A stretch of 64,000 nucleotides of DNA from Bacteroidota bacterium (GTDB lineage Bacteria; Bacteroidota; Bacteroidia; Bacteroidales; F082), in assembly GCA_018830105.1 (NCBI GenBank), contig JAHJTC010000016.1, positions 62,001-126,000 of the forward strand, given 5' to 3'. Of this stretch, positions 45,037 to 54,186 are shown in pieces. The position numbers and the translations under genes are program-made. Positions within the stretch are counted from its first letter, which is position 1, and each line of letters opens with the position of its first letter. The notes below the pieces were generated by a model. The model worked only from the letters and a program-made list of their open reading frames with translations, was not told the DNA's origin and did not search any database.

Positions 45037-47224
45037 GGTTTAAGGTTAGTGTGTGCGTATCTTTTTCAATCACAAATTGATTTATTTCGCCTTCGCTGAA
45101 ACACAGCAGGTAAGTGCGTTTCTGAAGCTGTTTGCCCAGGGCAAAAAACTGTACTTCTGATTGTATTTTAATCTCTGTAGCGGTTATGCTGTTACTCGAT
45201 TTAAGATAGGATGCTTTGAAGCGTATTTCCAGAAACCTGTAGAAGGGCGACAAAAAATCCTGAAGTATCTTTAGCGGTAGCATTGGAAATTCTGACAAGG
45301 TGAGTCGTTCGTCAATTTTCAATCCGGGAACATGGCCTGTGATAATTTGATAGGCTCCCAGATACACATCATACAGCACACTTTTTCTGTTTCCTTCAAA
45401 ATGGGTGAAATAGAACATATCGGGTATGCGACTAAACCAGGCTTTCGATTGGGTTTTGGAACAGTACAGGTAGGACTGATTAAAAATATCTGTCTCAATT
45501 TTCCAGGTAATTATTTCTTTTTCATCCCCACTAGCTATCTCGAACCGGATTTCTTGTCCTGGAATAAAATGCAGGGCTTTATCGAGTTGTTCTTCCAGCA
45601 CATTATTCCCGACCACCTCATCCTGGCGGGGTTGGTCCGAACTGTGGAAGCGGATTTCTGCTTCTTTCGAAAGGTAGGCTGCAAAGGGATAATTAAGCGT
45701 GTGCGAACCTGTTTCACTGGCCGTTTGAAACTGAAAATGCAGGTGAGGAAAGGGAGACCGCCCCGAATTACCACAACTTGCAACTTGCGTGCCTTGTTGC
45801 ACATATTGTCCTTTTTGCACCAGAATACTTCCTTTCTGAAGATGGCTGAGTTGCGAAAAAAGCCCTTCGGCATGGCTAATGACAATGGAATTTCCCCAAT
45901 TGTGTTGCAAATTCATATCGCCTATATCATTGTCATTCAAATTATTAATGATTTCGGTAACGGTTCCGCCTGCAGCTGCCAGCACGGGTTTTCCGTAGCA
46001 GTAATAGTCAGCAAGGGCATTGCCTTCGTTTTTATAGGTTTTCCCTTCTTTGTCTGTGATTTCAAAATCCCAGGCATATCGCCAGGCATCTTTGTGGGTA
46101 TGTTTTCCGCTGATGCCTTGCGTAACTTTCCAGAATCCCCAAAAGGGCAATTTCATCGGGATGCGTTGCAAATGGGCCAGTCTGCTTCGGTTTACCAAAG
46201 CGCTGTAGAGATTTTTTTCGGGCTGAAATTGCTGCAAATAAACCAGTGCGGGCTTATCTGTAAAGCGTTCACGTAAGCGGAAAACAAAAAGAAAGCTTAT
46301 AACGACAAGGTTAAACGGCAAGGAGAGCACGCCAAGTTGCATTGGATTTAAAACCACATTTGTTGCAATTTGCATGAACGCCAGCAGCGGTATCGATACA
46401 ATTACCCACAGCATCGAATGCCATGAGGGGATCACAAAAAATCCTCCAATTGCGATTGCCGTGAGAATAAAATTGAATCCTATGTAGTTGTATGATAACT
46501 CATTAAGATCGGCTCCTACTGCCTGGTAAAAAAAATAGGCCGCAGCAAAGCCAACTACCGAAAGCAAAAATGCTAAGCGCGACCAAATTAAAAGTCCGGC
46601 AGCAATTAGTAAACCTGCAAACAGATGGTATTGAAAAAAGATGGCGCCCAACGACTTGAAGTACAACTTGAATGATTCGTGCCAATGCAGCGCTTCGAAC
46701 CAATCATACAGGCGCAACAAGGGCATTCCGCCCAGCAGGTACAATTCGTTGAGGAAATAAATCCCGCCCTCGCTTAGCGAAAGCTGATCGATCTGCCGGG
46801 CACTCAGCATCACGATCCATAAGCCTATCAAAAAAGGTAAACTCAGGTAGGGAAGGCCATACTTACTTAAAATGCCTGCCAGCAAAACACTGGCAAAGAG
46901 AGTGAGCAGCGTGATGAACAACAAAATGATAAAAAAACTCAAGCCGGGCTGAAAGGCAATGCCATAGCCCAATCCAACCAATAGTGGATTGAAACCGTAA
47001 AAGCCGTTGACGATATGTTGTCGGTTGAGTCCGATAAGAAATGCAGCTGAATTGGCAATTAAAACTGCCAGTAAGCCACTCAAACCTGCATTGAGGTCGA
47101 AGAAACTCACTGCAATCAGGATGAAGCCCAGCCATTTATTTTTATTAAAGAAAACCTGGGTATAACTGTTTCTGATGCTTTGCCAAAAAAACGGGAAAAT
47201 GTATTTTAGTCGTTCAGCAATCAT
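45029..47224 (-). CDS. urea transporter-like domain fused to an M23 peptidase domain
   Basis: 731 aa. Residues 1-320 are hydrophobic with about ten helices in two repeats. GLNRQHIVNGFYGFNPLLVGLGYG (split: GFYGFNPLLVGLGYG at 74-88) and YIGFNFILTAIAIGGFF at 247-263 match the two urea-pore motifs. Residues 370-500 are an LytM/M23 domain with H375/H377, D386 (RYAWDF), H461 and H494/H496 (PHLHFQF), all ligands present. The last 200 residues are beta-rich and unassigned. The fusion would place a peptidoglycan endopeptidase or its relative in the periplasm next to a small-molecule channel. It overlaps both neighbours by a few bases. Confidence 0.87.
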   Translation of the reverse strand: MIAERLKYIFPFFWQSIRNSYTQVFFNKNKWLGFILIAVSFFDLNAGLSGLLAVLIANSAAFLIGLNRQHIVNGFYGFNPLLVGLGYGIAFQPGLSFFIILLFITLLTLFASVLLAGILSKYGLPYLSLPFLIGLWIVMLSARQIDQLSLSEGGIYFLNELYLLGGMPLLRLYDWFEALHWHESFKLYFKSLGAIFFQYHLFAGLLIAAGLLIWSRLAFLLSVVGFAAAYFFYQAVGADLNELSYNYIGFNFILTAIAIGGFFVIPSWHSMLWVIVSIPLLAFMQIATNVVLNPMQLGVLSLPFNLVVISFLFVFRLRERFTDKPALVYLQQFQPEKNLYSALVNRSRLAHLQRIPMKLPFWGFWKVTQGISGKHTHKDAWRYAWDFEITDKEGKTYKNEGNALADYYCYGKPVLAAAGGTVTEIINNLNDNDIGDMNLQHNWGNSIVISHAEGLFSQLSHLQKGSILVQKGQYVQQGTQVASCGNSGRSPFPHLHFQFQTASETGSHTLNYPFAAYLSKEAEIRFHSSDQPRQDEVVGNNVLEEQLDKALHFIPGQEIRFEIASGDEKEIITWKIETDIFNQSYLYCSKTQSKAWFSRIPDMFYFTHFEGNRKSVLYDVYLGAYQIITGHVPGLKIDERLTLSEFPMLPLKILQDFLSPFYRFLEIRFKASYLKSSNSITATEIKIQSEVQFFALGKQLQKRTYLLCFSEGEINQFVIEKDTHTLTLNRV

Positions 47225-48582
47225 AGCTCAAAATGCGCCAGATGATCAGGTATTTGCTCAAGGTTTTCTATGGTGTCCATCGATTCATTATTACGGATGA
47301 TATGCGGCTTTCCTTCCGGATCGATCATGACCACTTTGGGACGAAGCGTGATAAATTGCATCCACTGTGTCATATTGTATGCCCCAACATGGTGAATAAC
47401 GACTTTATCTCCTTTATTCAGCAATGGCATGCTGATGTTCTCGCGCACCACATCGATGTTCATACAAAGCGGGCCGTATAGCACGGTATCTTCGGTATAG
47501 GAAGTAAATTCCTGTGCTGGCGTGATTTTGTGGTCGTACCAGAATGAAGTAAACAGCAGGTTCACTCCGGCATCAAGTATGGTTGAGCGCCGGCCATCCG
47601 ACAAGCGTTTGTTAGCAATTACCGAGCTGATCATATAGCCCGCCTCATCAATCAATGCACGGCCTGTTTCCAGAATCAGCAAGGGGGGTGTTTTGGGACG
47701 GTATTCGCTGTTCATAAGTGCTGAGGTAATGGCTTCGGCAAAATCATCAATTGTGGGATTGGTGTCAACACCGGGCAAATAAGCCCCTTTGAGGGTGTTG
47801 CGCGATGAAAAACCACCGCCCATATCGATGTATTTCACTTCGTGACCATATTTTTGCTGCACCCGCTGTGCCAGGTTGGCCAGTTTGCTGGCAGCAATAG
47901 CATAGGCATTGGGCGAGAGCATAAAGGTGCCAATATGGGTGTGTAACCCAACCAGATCCATTTGTCCGCCAAACATAATTTTATTCAAAGCATCCCATGC
48001 CTGTCCGTTTTCGTAATTGAAACCAAAGCGATCCCACATGGGATAGATGCCGGTATCCATATTTACCCTGATTGCAACTTTAGGACGTTGTTTGGTTTCG
48101 CGGGCAATTTCCTGAAGCATATACAATTCGTCGAGGTGATCAATATGGATCAGGGAGTTATTGGTAACCGCTTTGCGCAAATCATCTTCTGATTTATCAG
48201 GGCCATTGAAGATGATCTTTGTACCATCGATGCCATTGTTGATGGCTTTGTCATACTCAAAACCCGAAACCACCTCAGCCCAGGAGCCTTCCTGATGAAA
48301 CACATTGCATACCGCTGTGAGGTAATTGGTTTTATAGGACCAGGCAAACTGTACGCGGGGATAACGCGATTCAAACGACTGTTTTGCTGCTTGATACAGT
48401 TTTCTGATTTTTCGCTCAGAGATAACAAATAGCGGGGAGCCATAATCCTCGGCCAGCTGGCTCACAGCCACACCTTCGATATGGGTTACGGGCTCGAATT
48501 CGGTGCGCATGCCAAATTTGTTGGGCATATTGCTCTCCAGTCGCTTGATCATCGGACGTTCGTATCTATGTTTTGTTGCCAT
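47221..48582 (-). CDS. PLP-dependent decarboxylase, LysA/alanine racemase fold (type III)
   Basis: 453 aa from the ATG at 48582 (MATKHRYERPM), which avoids overlapping the ATP-grasp gene. The PLP lysine is K84 in AWSYKTNY. Later motifs are GLHTHIG, DMGGGFSSR and, near the C-terminus, GPLCMNID with its catalytic Cys, as in diaminopimelate decarboxylase and related enzymes. A substrate cannot be assigned: diaminopimelate, ornithine/arginine or a peptide-bound residue are all conceivable. No dap genes are nearby; its partners are an ATP-grasp ligase and a PqqD-like protein, so this is probably not the housekeeping lysA. Confidence 0.85.
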   Translation of the reverse strand: MATKHRYERPMIKRLESNMPNKFGMRTEFEPVTHIEGVAVSQLAEDYGSPLFVISERKIRKLYQAAKQSFESRYPRVQFAWSYKTNYLTAVCNVFHQEGSWAEVVSGFEYDKAINNGIDGTKIIFNGPDKSEDDLRKAVTNNSLIHIDHLDELYMLQEIARETKQRPKVAIRVNMDTGIYPMWDRFGFNYENGQAWDALNKIMFGGQMDLVGLHTHIGTFMLSPNAYAIAASKLANLAQRVQQKYGHEVKYIDMGGGFSSRNTLKGAYLPGVDTNPTIDDFAEAITSALMNSEYRPKTPPLLILETGRALIDEAGYMISSVIANKRLSDGRRSTILDAGVNLLFTSFWYDHKITPAQEFTSYTEDTVLYGPLCMNIDVVRENISMPLLNKGDKVVIHHVGAYNMTQWMQFITLRPKVVMIDPEGKPHIIRNNESMDTIENLEQIPDHLAHFEL

Positions 48583-48595
48583 AGTATTTAATTTT

Positions 48596-49648
48596 TTAAA
48601 GTTCTCCGTTAGTTGATATTTGTTCAAATTCTTTTAGATCTACGATCATATCCCAGGCATACCGAATAAACATTTTTCCTGCTTCATAAGTCGTAAAGGC
48701 TTCTGTAGGTATGCCAAGTGCCAGTTTGGTGAGGGCTTCAGGAATATTTTGTCCTACTCCAACAGCCAGGTAAATCCAGGCAGGTATCCTTGGATTAATC
48801 TCCAGCAAAAAATACCGTCCTTCTTTGTCTTTCATCAATTCGAGCTCAAAGGCACCGCGCCACTGTGTGCGCTGCAGAAAATGTGTGGTAAGCGCGAGTG
48901 CTTTGGGATCGGTGATGGTGATGCCTCCCCAGGCTTTGCCTTTGTCGGTAATGTATTGTTTGCGCATTGGAACAGCAGCAATGGTATTGCCATTACCATC
49001 GCCCAGGCCGGTAACATTGTATTCGGTGCCATGAACAAATTCCTGCACAATAATAGGAAGCCCCCATTTGGCGCTTATTTTTTGATAAGCTGATTTGGCT
49101 TGCTCGGGATTATAAGCTAAAATGGCATCATAGTATTTCCCTTTGACAACAAGAGGCCAACCATATTCCTGCTCCAGCTTGTTAATCTCGCCGGGAGTAT
49201 AAACGGCTTTGCTTTGTGGCACATTGATGCCGTATTTTTTCCCAAACTCCGGCAGATTGATTTTCTGCCGCGATTCAAACTGATCCATGGTCGGCAGAAA
49301 ACTGTAAATACCAAGCTGCTCAAATTTTGGTTTCAGTTTGATAAATGAATACAATTCAGCGTCGAAGTTGGGAATAACAACATCAATATTTTCCTTTTCG
49401 TTGATGTAAGCCATCCTTTTCATCAGCGCATCCGTGCCGGCCGAAGGGTAGGGAATATGGTAGGTTTTCTCGATCAGATCGTGCATATAAATGCCTGGCT
49501 CGAGCGATTCGTAAGCCAACCCGATAATGCGGCAATCAAAAGCTTTGGCCTCACGCAACGCCCTGATCACGGCAACACCCGGGCCGGGGCTGTCGATGGC
49601 ATTTAGGCCTGAAACGGCTATGGTGAGTTGGGGTTTAGAGTTCTTCAT
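48596..49648 (-). CDS. ATP-grasp domain ligase
   Basis: 350 aa. The N-terminus is a Rossmann-like pre-ATP-grasp domain (TIAVSGLNAIDSPGPGVAVI). The ATP-grasp core has WPLVVKGKYYDAILAY and IIVQEFVHGTEYNVTG, and the metal-binding end ELELMKDKEGRYFLLEINPR. It resembles the carbamoyl-phosphate synthase-like branch. Such enzymes couple a carboxylate to an amine. It overlaps the PqqD-like gene by 14 bp and is followed 13 bp later by the decarboxylase, so all three should act in one pathway. Confidence 0.87.
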   Translation of the reverse strand: MKNSKPQLTIAVSGLNAIDSPGPGVAVIRALREAKAFDCRIIGLAYESLEPGIYMHDLIEKTYHIPYPSAGTDALMKRMAYINEKENIDVVIPNFDAELYSFIKLKPKFEQLGIYSFLPTMDQFESRQKINLPEFGKKYGINVPQSKAVYTPGEINKLEQEYGWPLVVKGKYYDAILAYNPEQAKSAYQKISAKWGLPIIVQEFVHGTEYNVTGLGDGNGNTIAAVPMRKQYITDKGKAWGGITITDPKALALTTHFLQRTQWRGAFELELMKDKEGRYFLLEINPRIPAWIYLAVGVGQNIPEALTKLALGIPTEAFTTYEAGKMFIRYAWDMIVDLKEFEQISTNGEL

Positions 49649-49886
49649 GCTGACTTAAATGATATTGTTTGAGCGTTTCCGAAAAGTCATTCAAATCTTT
49701 TTCTATAACGGCAGGATCTGCTTCGTATTTTTCGGCAATAAAGCTGATAATGGCTGCTGATTTTTCTCCCTTACGAAGCATGTTGAGCATATCAAGACCC
49801 ACCTGGTTCGCGGTATATGATTCTCCTGAGCCGGGATTGAAGACAAAACCATTGTCGCTTACTGCAATATTATTTTTTATTTTCAT
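49635..49886 (-). CDS. PqqD family small protein
   Basis: 83 aa from the ATG at 49886 (MKIKNNIAVSDNGFVFNP). The family pattern is a short beta-hairpin with FVFNPGSGESYTANQVG, followed by helices LDMLNMLRKG and a final helix. PqqD-type domains bind leader peptides for peptide-modifying enzymes; some stand-alone copies have other roles. It is the operon's first gene after the AraC regulator, and no clear precursor peptide gene was found near it. Confidence 0.82.
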   Translation of the reverse strand: MKIKNNIAVSDNGFVFNPGSGESYTANQVGLDMLNMLRKGEKSAAIISFIAEKYEADPAVIEKDLNDFSETLKQYHLSQHEEL

Positions 49887-49956
49887 TGTGATAATTTTTA
49901 GTGCACGCTTGTGTTTCAATTGATTCTGCAATATTAATAGCAATCGGTCAATAACT

Positions 49957-49989
49957 GTGTATAAAATTTTCTAAGAGGTGTATAAGATT
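49957..49989. promoter_or_regulatory. two direct repeats 21 bp apart, candidate AraC site
   Basis: GTGTATAAAATT (49957-49968) and GTGTATAAGATT (49978-49989) differ at one base and begin exactly 21 bp apart, that is two DNA turns. That spacing is typical of the paired half-sites of AraC-type activators. They lie between the AraC gene and the PqqD-like start. Confidence 0.5.
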
Positions 49990-49998
49990 ATCAGATGC

Positions 49999-50571
49999 TT
50001 AACGCGCCCCTTTTCGTTCCTTTTCGGGTAGTGCTTTATAGTCGGTAACGGAATAGCCGGTTATTTTTCTAAATTGTGTAGATAGATACTGCACGCTGCT
50101 ATATCCCATCATATAAGCTATTTCGCTAAGGCTAAGCTCATCCAGTTGGATCAGTTCCTTCACTTTTTCGATGCGTTGTAAGATGATATATTTTTCGAGG
50201 GTGATGTGTTCTCTTTTCGAGAAAACTGTAGAAAGGTGCTGATAACTGAGGTTGAATTTCCCGACAATAAAGTCGGAGTTGCGCACCATAGCGTTATAAG
50301 TGGTGTGGTGCACCAGTTCGATCACAACCCTTTTCATTTCTTCAACAAGCTCTGTTTCCTTGTCTTCGATGGGCTCAAAACCTAATTCCGTAAAAATTTC
50401 TTCCAGATCCTCTACTTTATAAAGCGCGGCATCAAATGATAGCTCAACTTCACCAAGTTTAGCCTTTACAACAGTGATTTGCTGTTGTTCAAACACATAG
50501 CGTATGAGTTTCAGGCAGCAATCGCATAACATATTGCGCAAGAGAAAACGATGGCGAATTATTTTGGCCAA
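49999..50571 (-). CDS. AraC family regulator with HMA-like N-terminus
   Basis: 190 aa. The N-terminal about 75 residues show an HMA/ferredoxin-like pattern with a CXXC pair (C16 and C19, in NMLCDCCLKLI), strand ITVVKAKLGEVELSF, and helix LEEIFTELGFEP. The C-terminal AraC helix-turn-helix pair is complete (LSEIAYMMGYSSVQYLSTQFRKITGYSVTDYK). It could sense a metal or a thiol reagent. It precedes the six-gene operon on the same strand and is likely its activator. Confidence 0.85.
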   Translation of the reverse strand: MAKIIRHRFLLRNMLCDCCLKLIRYVFEQQQITVVKAKLGEVELSFDAALYKVEDLEEIFTELGFEPIEDKETELVEEMKRVVIELVHHTTYNAMVRNSDFIVGKFNLSYQHLSTVFSKREHITLEKYIILQRIEKVKELIQLDELSLSEIAYMMGYSSVQYLSTQFRKITGYSVTDYKALPEKERKGAR

Positions 50572-50640
50572 GCTGAGTGTTGATTTGAGTTACCCAAAAT
50601 TAAGCTTTTTTGCTTTAGGAGTCACATATAGGGTCAAATC

Positions 50641-50678
50641 AAAAAGCCTTCCCGATGATTATCAGGAAGGCTTTTTTT
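50641..50678. terminator. bidirectional intrinsic terminator of the second RND operon
   Basis: AAAAAGCCTTCC (50641-50652) pairs with GGAAGGCTTTTT (50665-50676); GAT and ATC in the loop extend the stem. It starts 15 bp after the pump stop on the minus strand, with an A/T run on each side. Confidence 0.88.
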
Positions 50679-50692
50679 AAAGGCATAAGATT

Positions 50693-53600
50693 TTACTGTT
50701 GTTTGCTGGGCCAGAGTTTAATTTTTCCCAGGTACAAAACATGGTACATGGCCGGCACAATCACCAGCGTCAGGAAGGTGGCAAAGCTGAGGCCAAAAAT
50801 GATTGTCCAAGATATTGGTCCCCAGAACATGGCATTGTCGCCCCCAAAATAGATATCCGGATCGAAGCGTTGAAAGAGTCCGATAAAGTCGATATTGAGG
50901 CCTGCCGCCAGCGGAATAAGACCAAGGATGGTGGTGATTGCTGTTAACAATACAGGACGAAGCCTTGTTTTTCCGGCTTCTACCAGGCATGCCACAGATT
51001 CTTTCATCGGCAAGTCGCCATCCGGATTAAGACCCATTTCCAGTTTTTTGTCACGTTTCAAAAGTGTGATATAGTCAATCAGTACGATGGCATTGTTTAC
51101 CACAACTCCTGCCAGCGATACGATACCAACGCCGGTCATAATCACAACAAAATCCATACTGAAAGTCCCAAGGCCGCCAAATACACCAATTGTACTAAAT
51201 AATACACTGGCCAAAATGATTAAAGGCTTGGCCACTGAGTTGAACTGACCCACCAGTATCAACAGGATTATGGATACAGCAATCAGCATGGCGCGAATGA
51301 GAAAAGCCATGCTTTCGGCTTGTTCTTCCTGTTCGCCCGTAAATTCATAGCGATAGCCCTCGGGCAGGTTGAAGCCGGCCATAAGTTGCTTTAGCTGCTC
51401 ATTAATTTCATTGGCATTGTAGCCGGTGATGACGTTGGAATAAACTGTTATCATGCGGTTGCGGTCTTTTCTGGTCACAGAGCCGTAGGTGGAGCTTAAA
51501 GAAACTTCAGCAACGGCAGAAATAGGCACCTGTAAAATTTTTCCACTGGCCTGATCCCTGAAAGTTACCCGTTGATTAAGCAGCGATGCCAAATTGTAGC
51601 GGTATTCATCCTTCATACGCAACTGAATGGGATATTCATCTTCTCCCACTTTGTAATTGGAAATCTCCGCACCAAAGAGCGCCGTACGTATGGTGTTGGC
51701 AATCTGAGCCGTTGAAAGGCCAAAACGCCTGGCTTTGTCACGATTAATTGTCACATTCAACTCTGGTTTTCCTACATCCAGATCGATCTGTAAACCTTCA
51801 ATACCGGGGATACGGGCCTCATTAATATGGCCGATAATACTATCGCTGAGTGCAAGTAATTTATCGAATTCCTTGCCGCTGATTTCAAGATTGATGGGCT
51901 TCCCGACAGGCGGGCCTTCGTTCTGTTTTTCAACAGTAAGTAATACCCCCGGGTAAACGCCAAGTAGCTCGTCAGAAAGATGTTTCATGATCTTCTCGGT
52001 GCTGATGCCTTCGCGATCCTGGTAGTCGAGGAAGGTAATGGTGATCAAGCCCTTATTGGGGCCGCCGCCTCGTCCGGTAAAGCCATCGTTTTCGCCCACA
52101 GCACCGCTGCCGATATTGGTAAGTACCGATTTCAAAATGTGTTTGTTCGGCTCTAATAACTCATAAACATGGTTTTCGATGATGCGTACTACAGAGTCCG
52201 TGGCATTAATTTCTGTTCCGAGTGGCAATTCTGCACTAACATTCACATATTTGGGGTCGCCGGATGGGAAAAACTCAACTTTTGGATTGCTGCCAAAATA
52301 TAAAGTCATGGTGATAATCATCAAAAGAAAAGTACCAATTAAGGCAAATAGTGCATTGTTTTTGCGTAGTGTAAAACGGAGTGTTTTCAGGTAAGCATTT
52401 TCGATCCAGACCAATAAAGTGTTTTGAAACCAGCGCGCAAAACGATCCAAAAAAGTAAGATGCGCGAGCCCGATGAGCGCAAAAAGGATTAAGATATTCC
52501 CCAGGGCGGTAAGGCCGGTAAGGTGAAATATTGCGGCAACAGCTAATAGTGCACCTGCTATGATCAGCTCTCTTTTAACGTTGGGTTTTCGGTTAGGATC
52601 GTCTTTTTTGAAAAAACGGGCCGAAACGACAGGAATTATCACCAGGGCCGTAAACAAGGAACTGAGCAGAACAATGATAAGTGTCATGGGCAGGTATTTC
52701 ATAAACTCGCCCATAATCGAATCCCAAAAAATGAGCGGGAAAAAAGCTGCCAATGTTGTTGCCGTTGATGAAATAATCGGCATAGCGATTTCACCCACGC
52801 CAAGTCGCGCCGCTTCATGCAGCGAGGCGCCCTTATCCACATAGCGATAAATATTCTCGACCACCACAATGGCATTGTCAACAAGCATTCCCAAAGCCAG
52901 GATTAAGGCAAAAAGAACAATCATGTTGATTTTAAAACCCAGAAGCCCCATGACCATAAACGAGATAAACATCGACAAGGGTATGGCGATACCCACAAAT
53001 ATGGCGTTACGTGTTCCCAGAAAAAAGTATAGCACCAGCACCACGAAGATGATACCCATAATCATACTGTTTTCCAGGTTGCTAAGCTGAAGCTTGATTT
53101 GTTCCGACTGGTCGTTGGTGAGGGTAATTTTTAAGTTTTCGGGTAAGGATTTGTTTTTCTGAGATTGCTCGATCAAACGGAAAATTTTGTCGGTGGCTTC
53201 CAGCAGGTTCTCACCTCCTTTTTTAATCACCTGAACCGAAACAACCGGCTGATGATTTAAACGGGCATAGCTGGTCGGATCTTCGAAACTGTAAATAACG
53301 TCTGCCACATCACGTAAGTAAACGATATCATTATCTTCGTGTTTTACGATGATATTCTCAATTTCTTTGGTGTTGGTAAACTCGCCTGCAATACGCACCG
53401 ATCGGCTGGTTTTGCCGGTTTTAAGTTCGCCTCCCGACATGGAGACGTTTTCGTTTTTTACGGCCGATTCAATATCGCTAAAAGCCAGCTTAAAAGCATC
53501 CAACTTATGTTGATCTACATTGATTTTTATTTCCCTTTCGGTGATACCGGTGATCTCAACTTTTGAAATCTCTGTGAAAGCCTCTATCTCTTCTTCCAGG

Positions 53601-54115
53601 TATTCGGCATAGTTCTTAAGCTCGTTCACGCTGTAATCGCCCGAAAGATTGATGTTGATGATCGGAAATTCGGAAAAGTCGATATCGGTCACCATCGGAT
53701 CTTCGAGCAGGTTGTCGGGGAGTTCTTTCTTTGCTTTATCCACGGCATCTTTCACTTCTTGCAAGGCATCCTTGATGTTGACATCGGTGTTGAATTCAAC
53801 AAAAATATTGGATACATCCTGGCTCGATAAGGAAGTCATCTTTTTGATGCCGTCAACAGATTCAATTTCCTTTTCCAGCTCTCTGGTAATCAGGTTTTCG
53901 ATGTCAAGTGGCGGGTTTCCGGGATACAGGGTTTGCACCATAACAGTTGGAATCACGATATCCGGAAACAGTTCCTTGGGCAAGGAGCGGTAGGAATAGA
54001 ACCCAAAGATAACCAGAATCAGGGTGAGAAGAAAAACTGTGTTTCTGTTGTTGAGTGCCCAGCTGGTCAGCGCAAAATCTCTGGACTTATTGGTGGAATT
54101 ATTATCTTCTTTCAT
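50693..54115 (-). CDS. efflux RND transporter permease with inserted membrane segment
   Basis: 1140 aa, about 100 longer than the pump at 12528. The proton-relay motif is LGMLVDNAIVVVENIY in helix 4, with the second-half match GVVVNNAIVLIDYIT. Extra length sits between the two halves at about residues 503-585: a charged start, then two added hydrophobic stretches (ELIIAGALLAVAAIFHLTGL and LGNILILFALIGLAHL). These would be two additional helices in the central loop. A C-terminal stretch DIYFGGDNAMFWGPISWTII is also unusual. It belongs to the operon with tolC, tetR and adaptor. Confidence 0.93.
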   Translation of the reverse strand: MKEDNNSTNKSRDFALTSWALNNRNTVFLLTLILVIFGFYSYRSLPKELFPDIVIPTVMVQTLYPGNPPLDIENLITRELEKEIESVDGIKKMTSLSSQDVSNIFVEFNTDVNIKDALQEVKDAVDKAKKELPDNLLEDPMVTDIDFSEFPIININLSGDYSVNELKNYAEYLEEEIEAFTEISKVEITGITEREIKINVDQHKLDAFKLAFSDIESAVKNENVSMSGGELKTGKTSRSVRIAGEFTNTKEIENIIVKHEDNDIVYLRDVADVIYSFEDPTSYARLNHQPVVSVQVIKKGGENLLEATDKIFRLIEQSQKNKSLPENLKITLTNDQSEQIKLQLSNLENSMIMGIIFVVLVLYFFLGTRNAIFVGIAIPLSMFISFMVMGLLGFKINMIVLFALILALGMLVDNAIVVVENIYRYVDKGASLHEAARLGVGEIAMPIISSTATTLAAFFPLIFWDSIMGEFMKYLPMTLIIVLLSSLFTALVIIPVVSARFFKKDDPNRKPNVKRELIIAGALLAVAAIFHLTGLTALGNILILFALIGLAHLTFLDRFARWFQNTLLVWIENAYLKTLRFTLRKNNALFALIGTFLLMIITMTLYFGSNPKVEFFPSGDPKYVNVSAELPLGTEINATDSVVRIIENHVYELLEPNKHILKSVLTNIGSGAVGENDGFTGRGGGPNKGLITITFLDYQDREGISTEKIMKHLSDELLGVYPGVLLTVEKQNEGPPVGKPINLEISGKEFDKLLALSDSIIGHINEARIPGIEGLQIDLDVGKPELNVTINRDKARRFGLSTAQIANTIRTALFGAEISNYKVGEDEYPIQLRMKDEYRYNLASLLNQRVTFRDQASGKILQVPISAVAEVSLSSTYGSVTRKDRNRMITVYSNVITGYNANEINEQLKQLMAGFNLPEGYRYEFTGEQEEQAESMAFLIRAMLIAVSIILLILVGQFNSVAKPLIILASVLFSTIGVFGGLGTFSMDFVVIMTGVGIVSLAGVVVNNAIVLIDYITLLKRDKKLEMGLNPDGDLPMKESVACLVEAGKTRLRPVLLTAITTILGLIPLAAGLNIDFIGLFQRFDPDIYFGGDNAMFWGPISWTIIFGLSFATFLTLVIVPAMYHVLYLGKIKLWPSKQQ

Positions 54116-54186
54116 AGTAATGCATTAATATCTTATAAATCAGCGGCTTAAAACTTTAACAATCAAGCGTATTTCCTATTTTTTGG

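Noticed and set aside
45332..46276. 314-codon open frame on the plus strand
   Set aside because: It lies opposite the urea-transporter/M23 gene, whose minus-strand frame has complete zinc and pore motifs. The plus reading has no recognisable motif.
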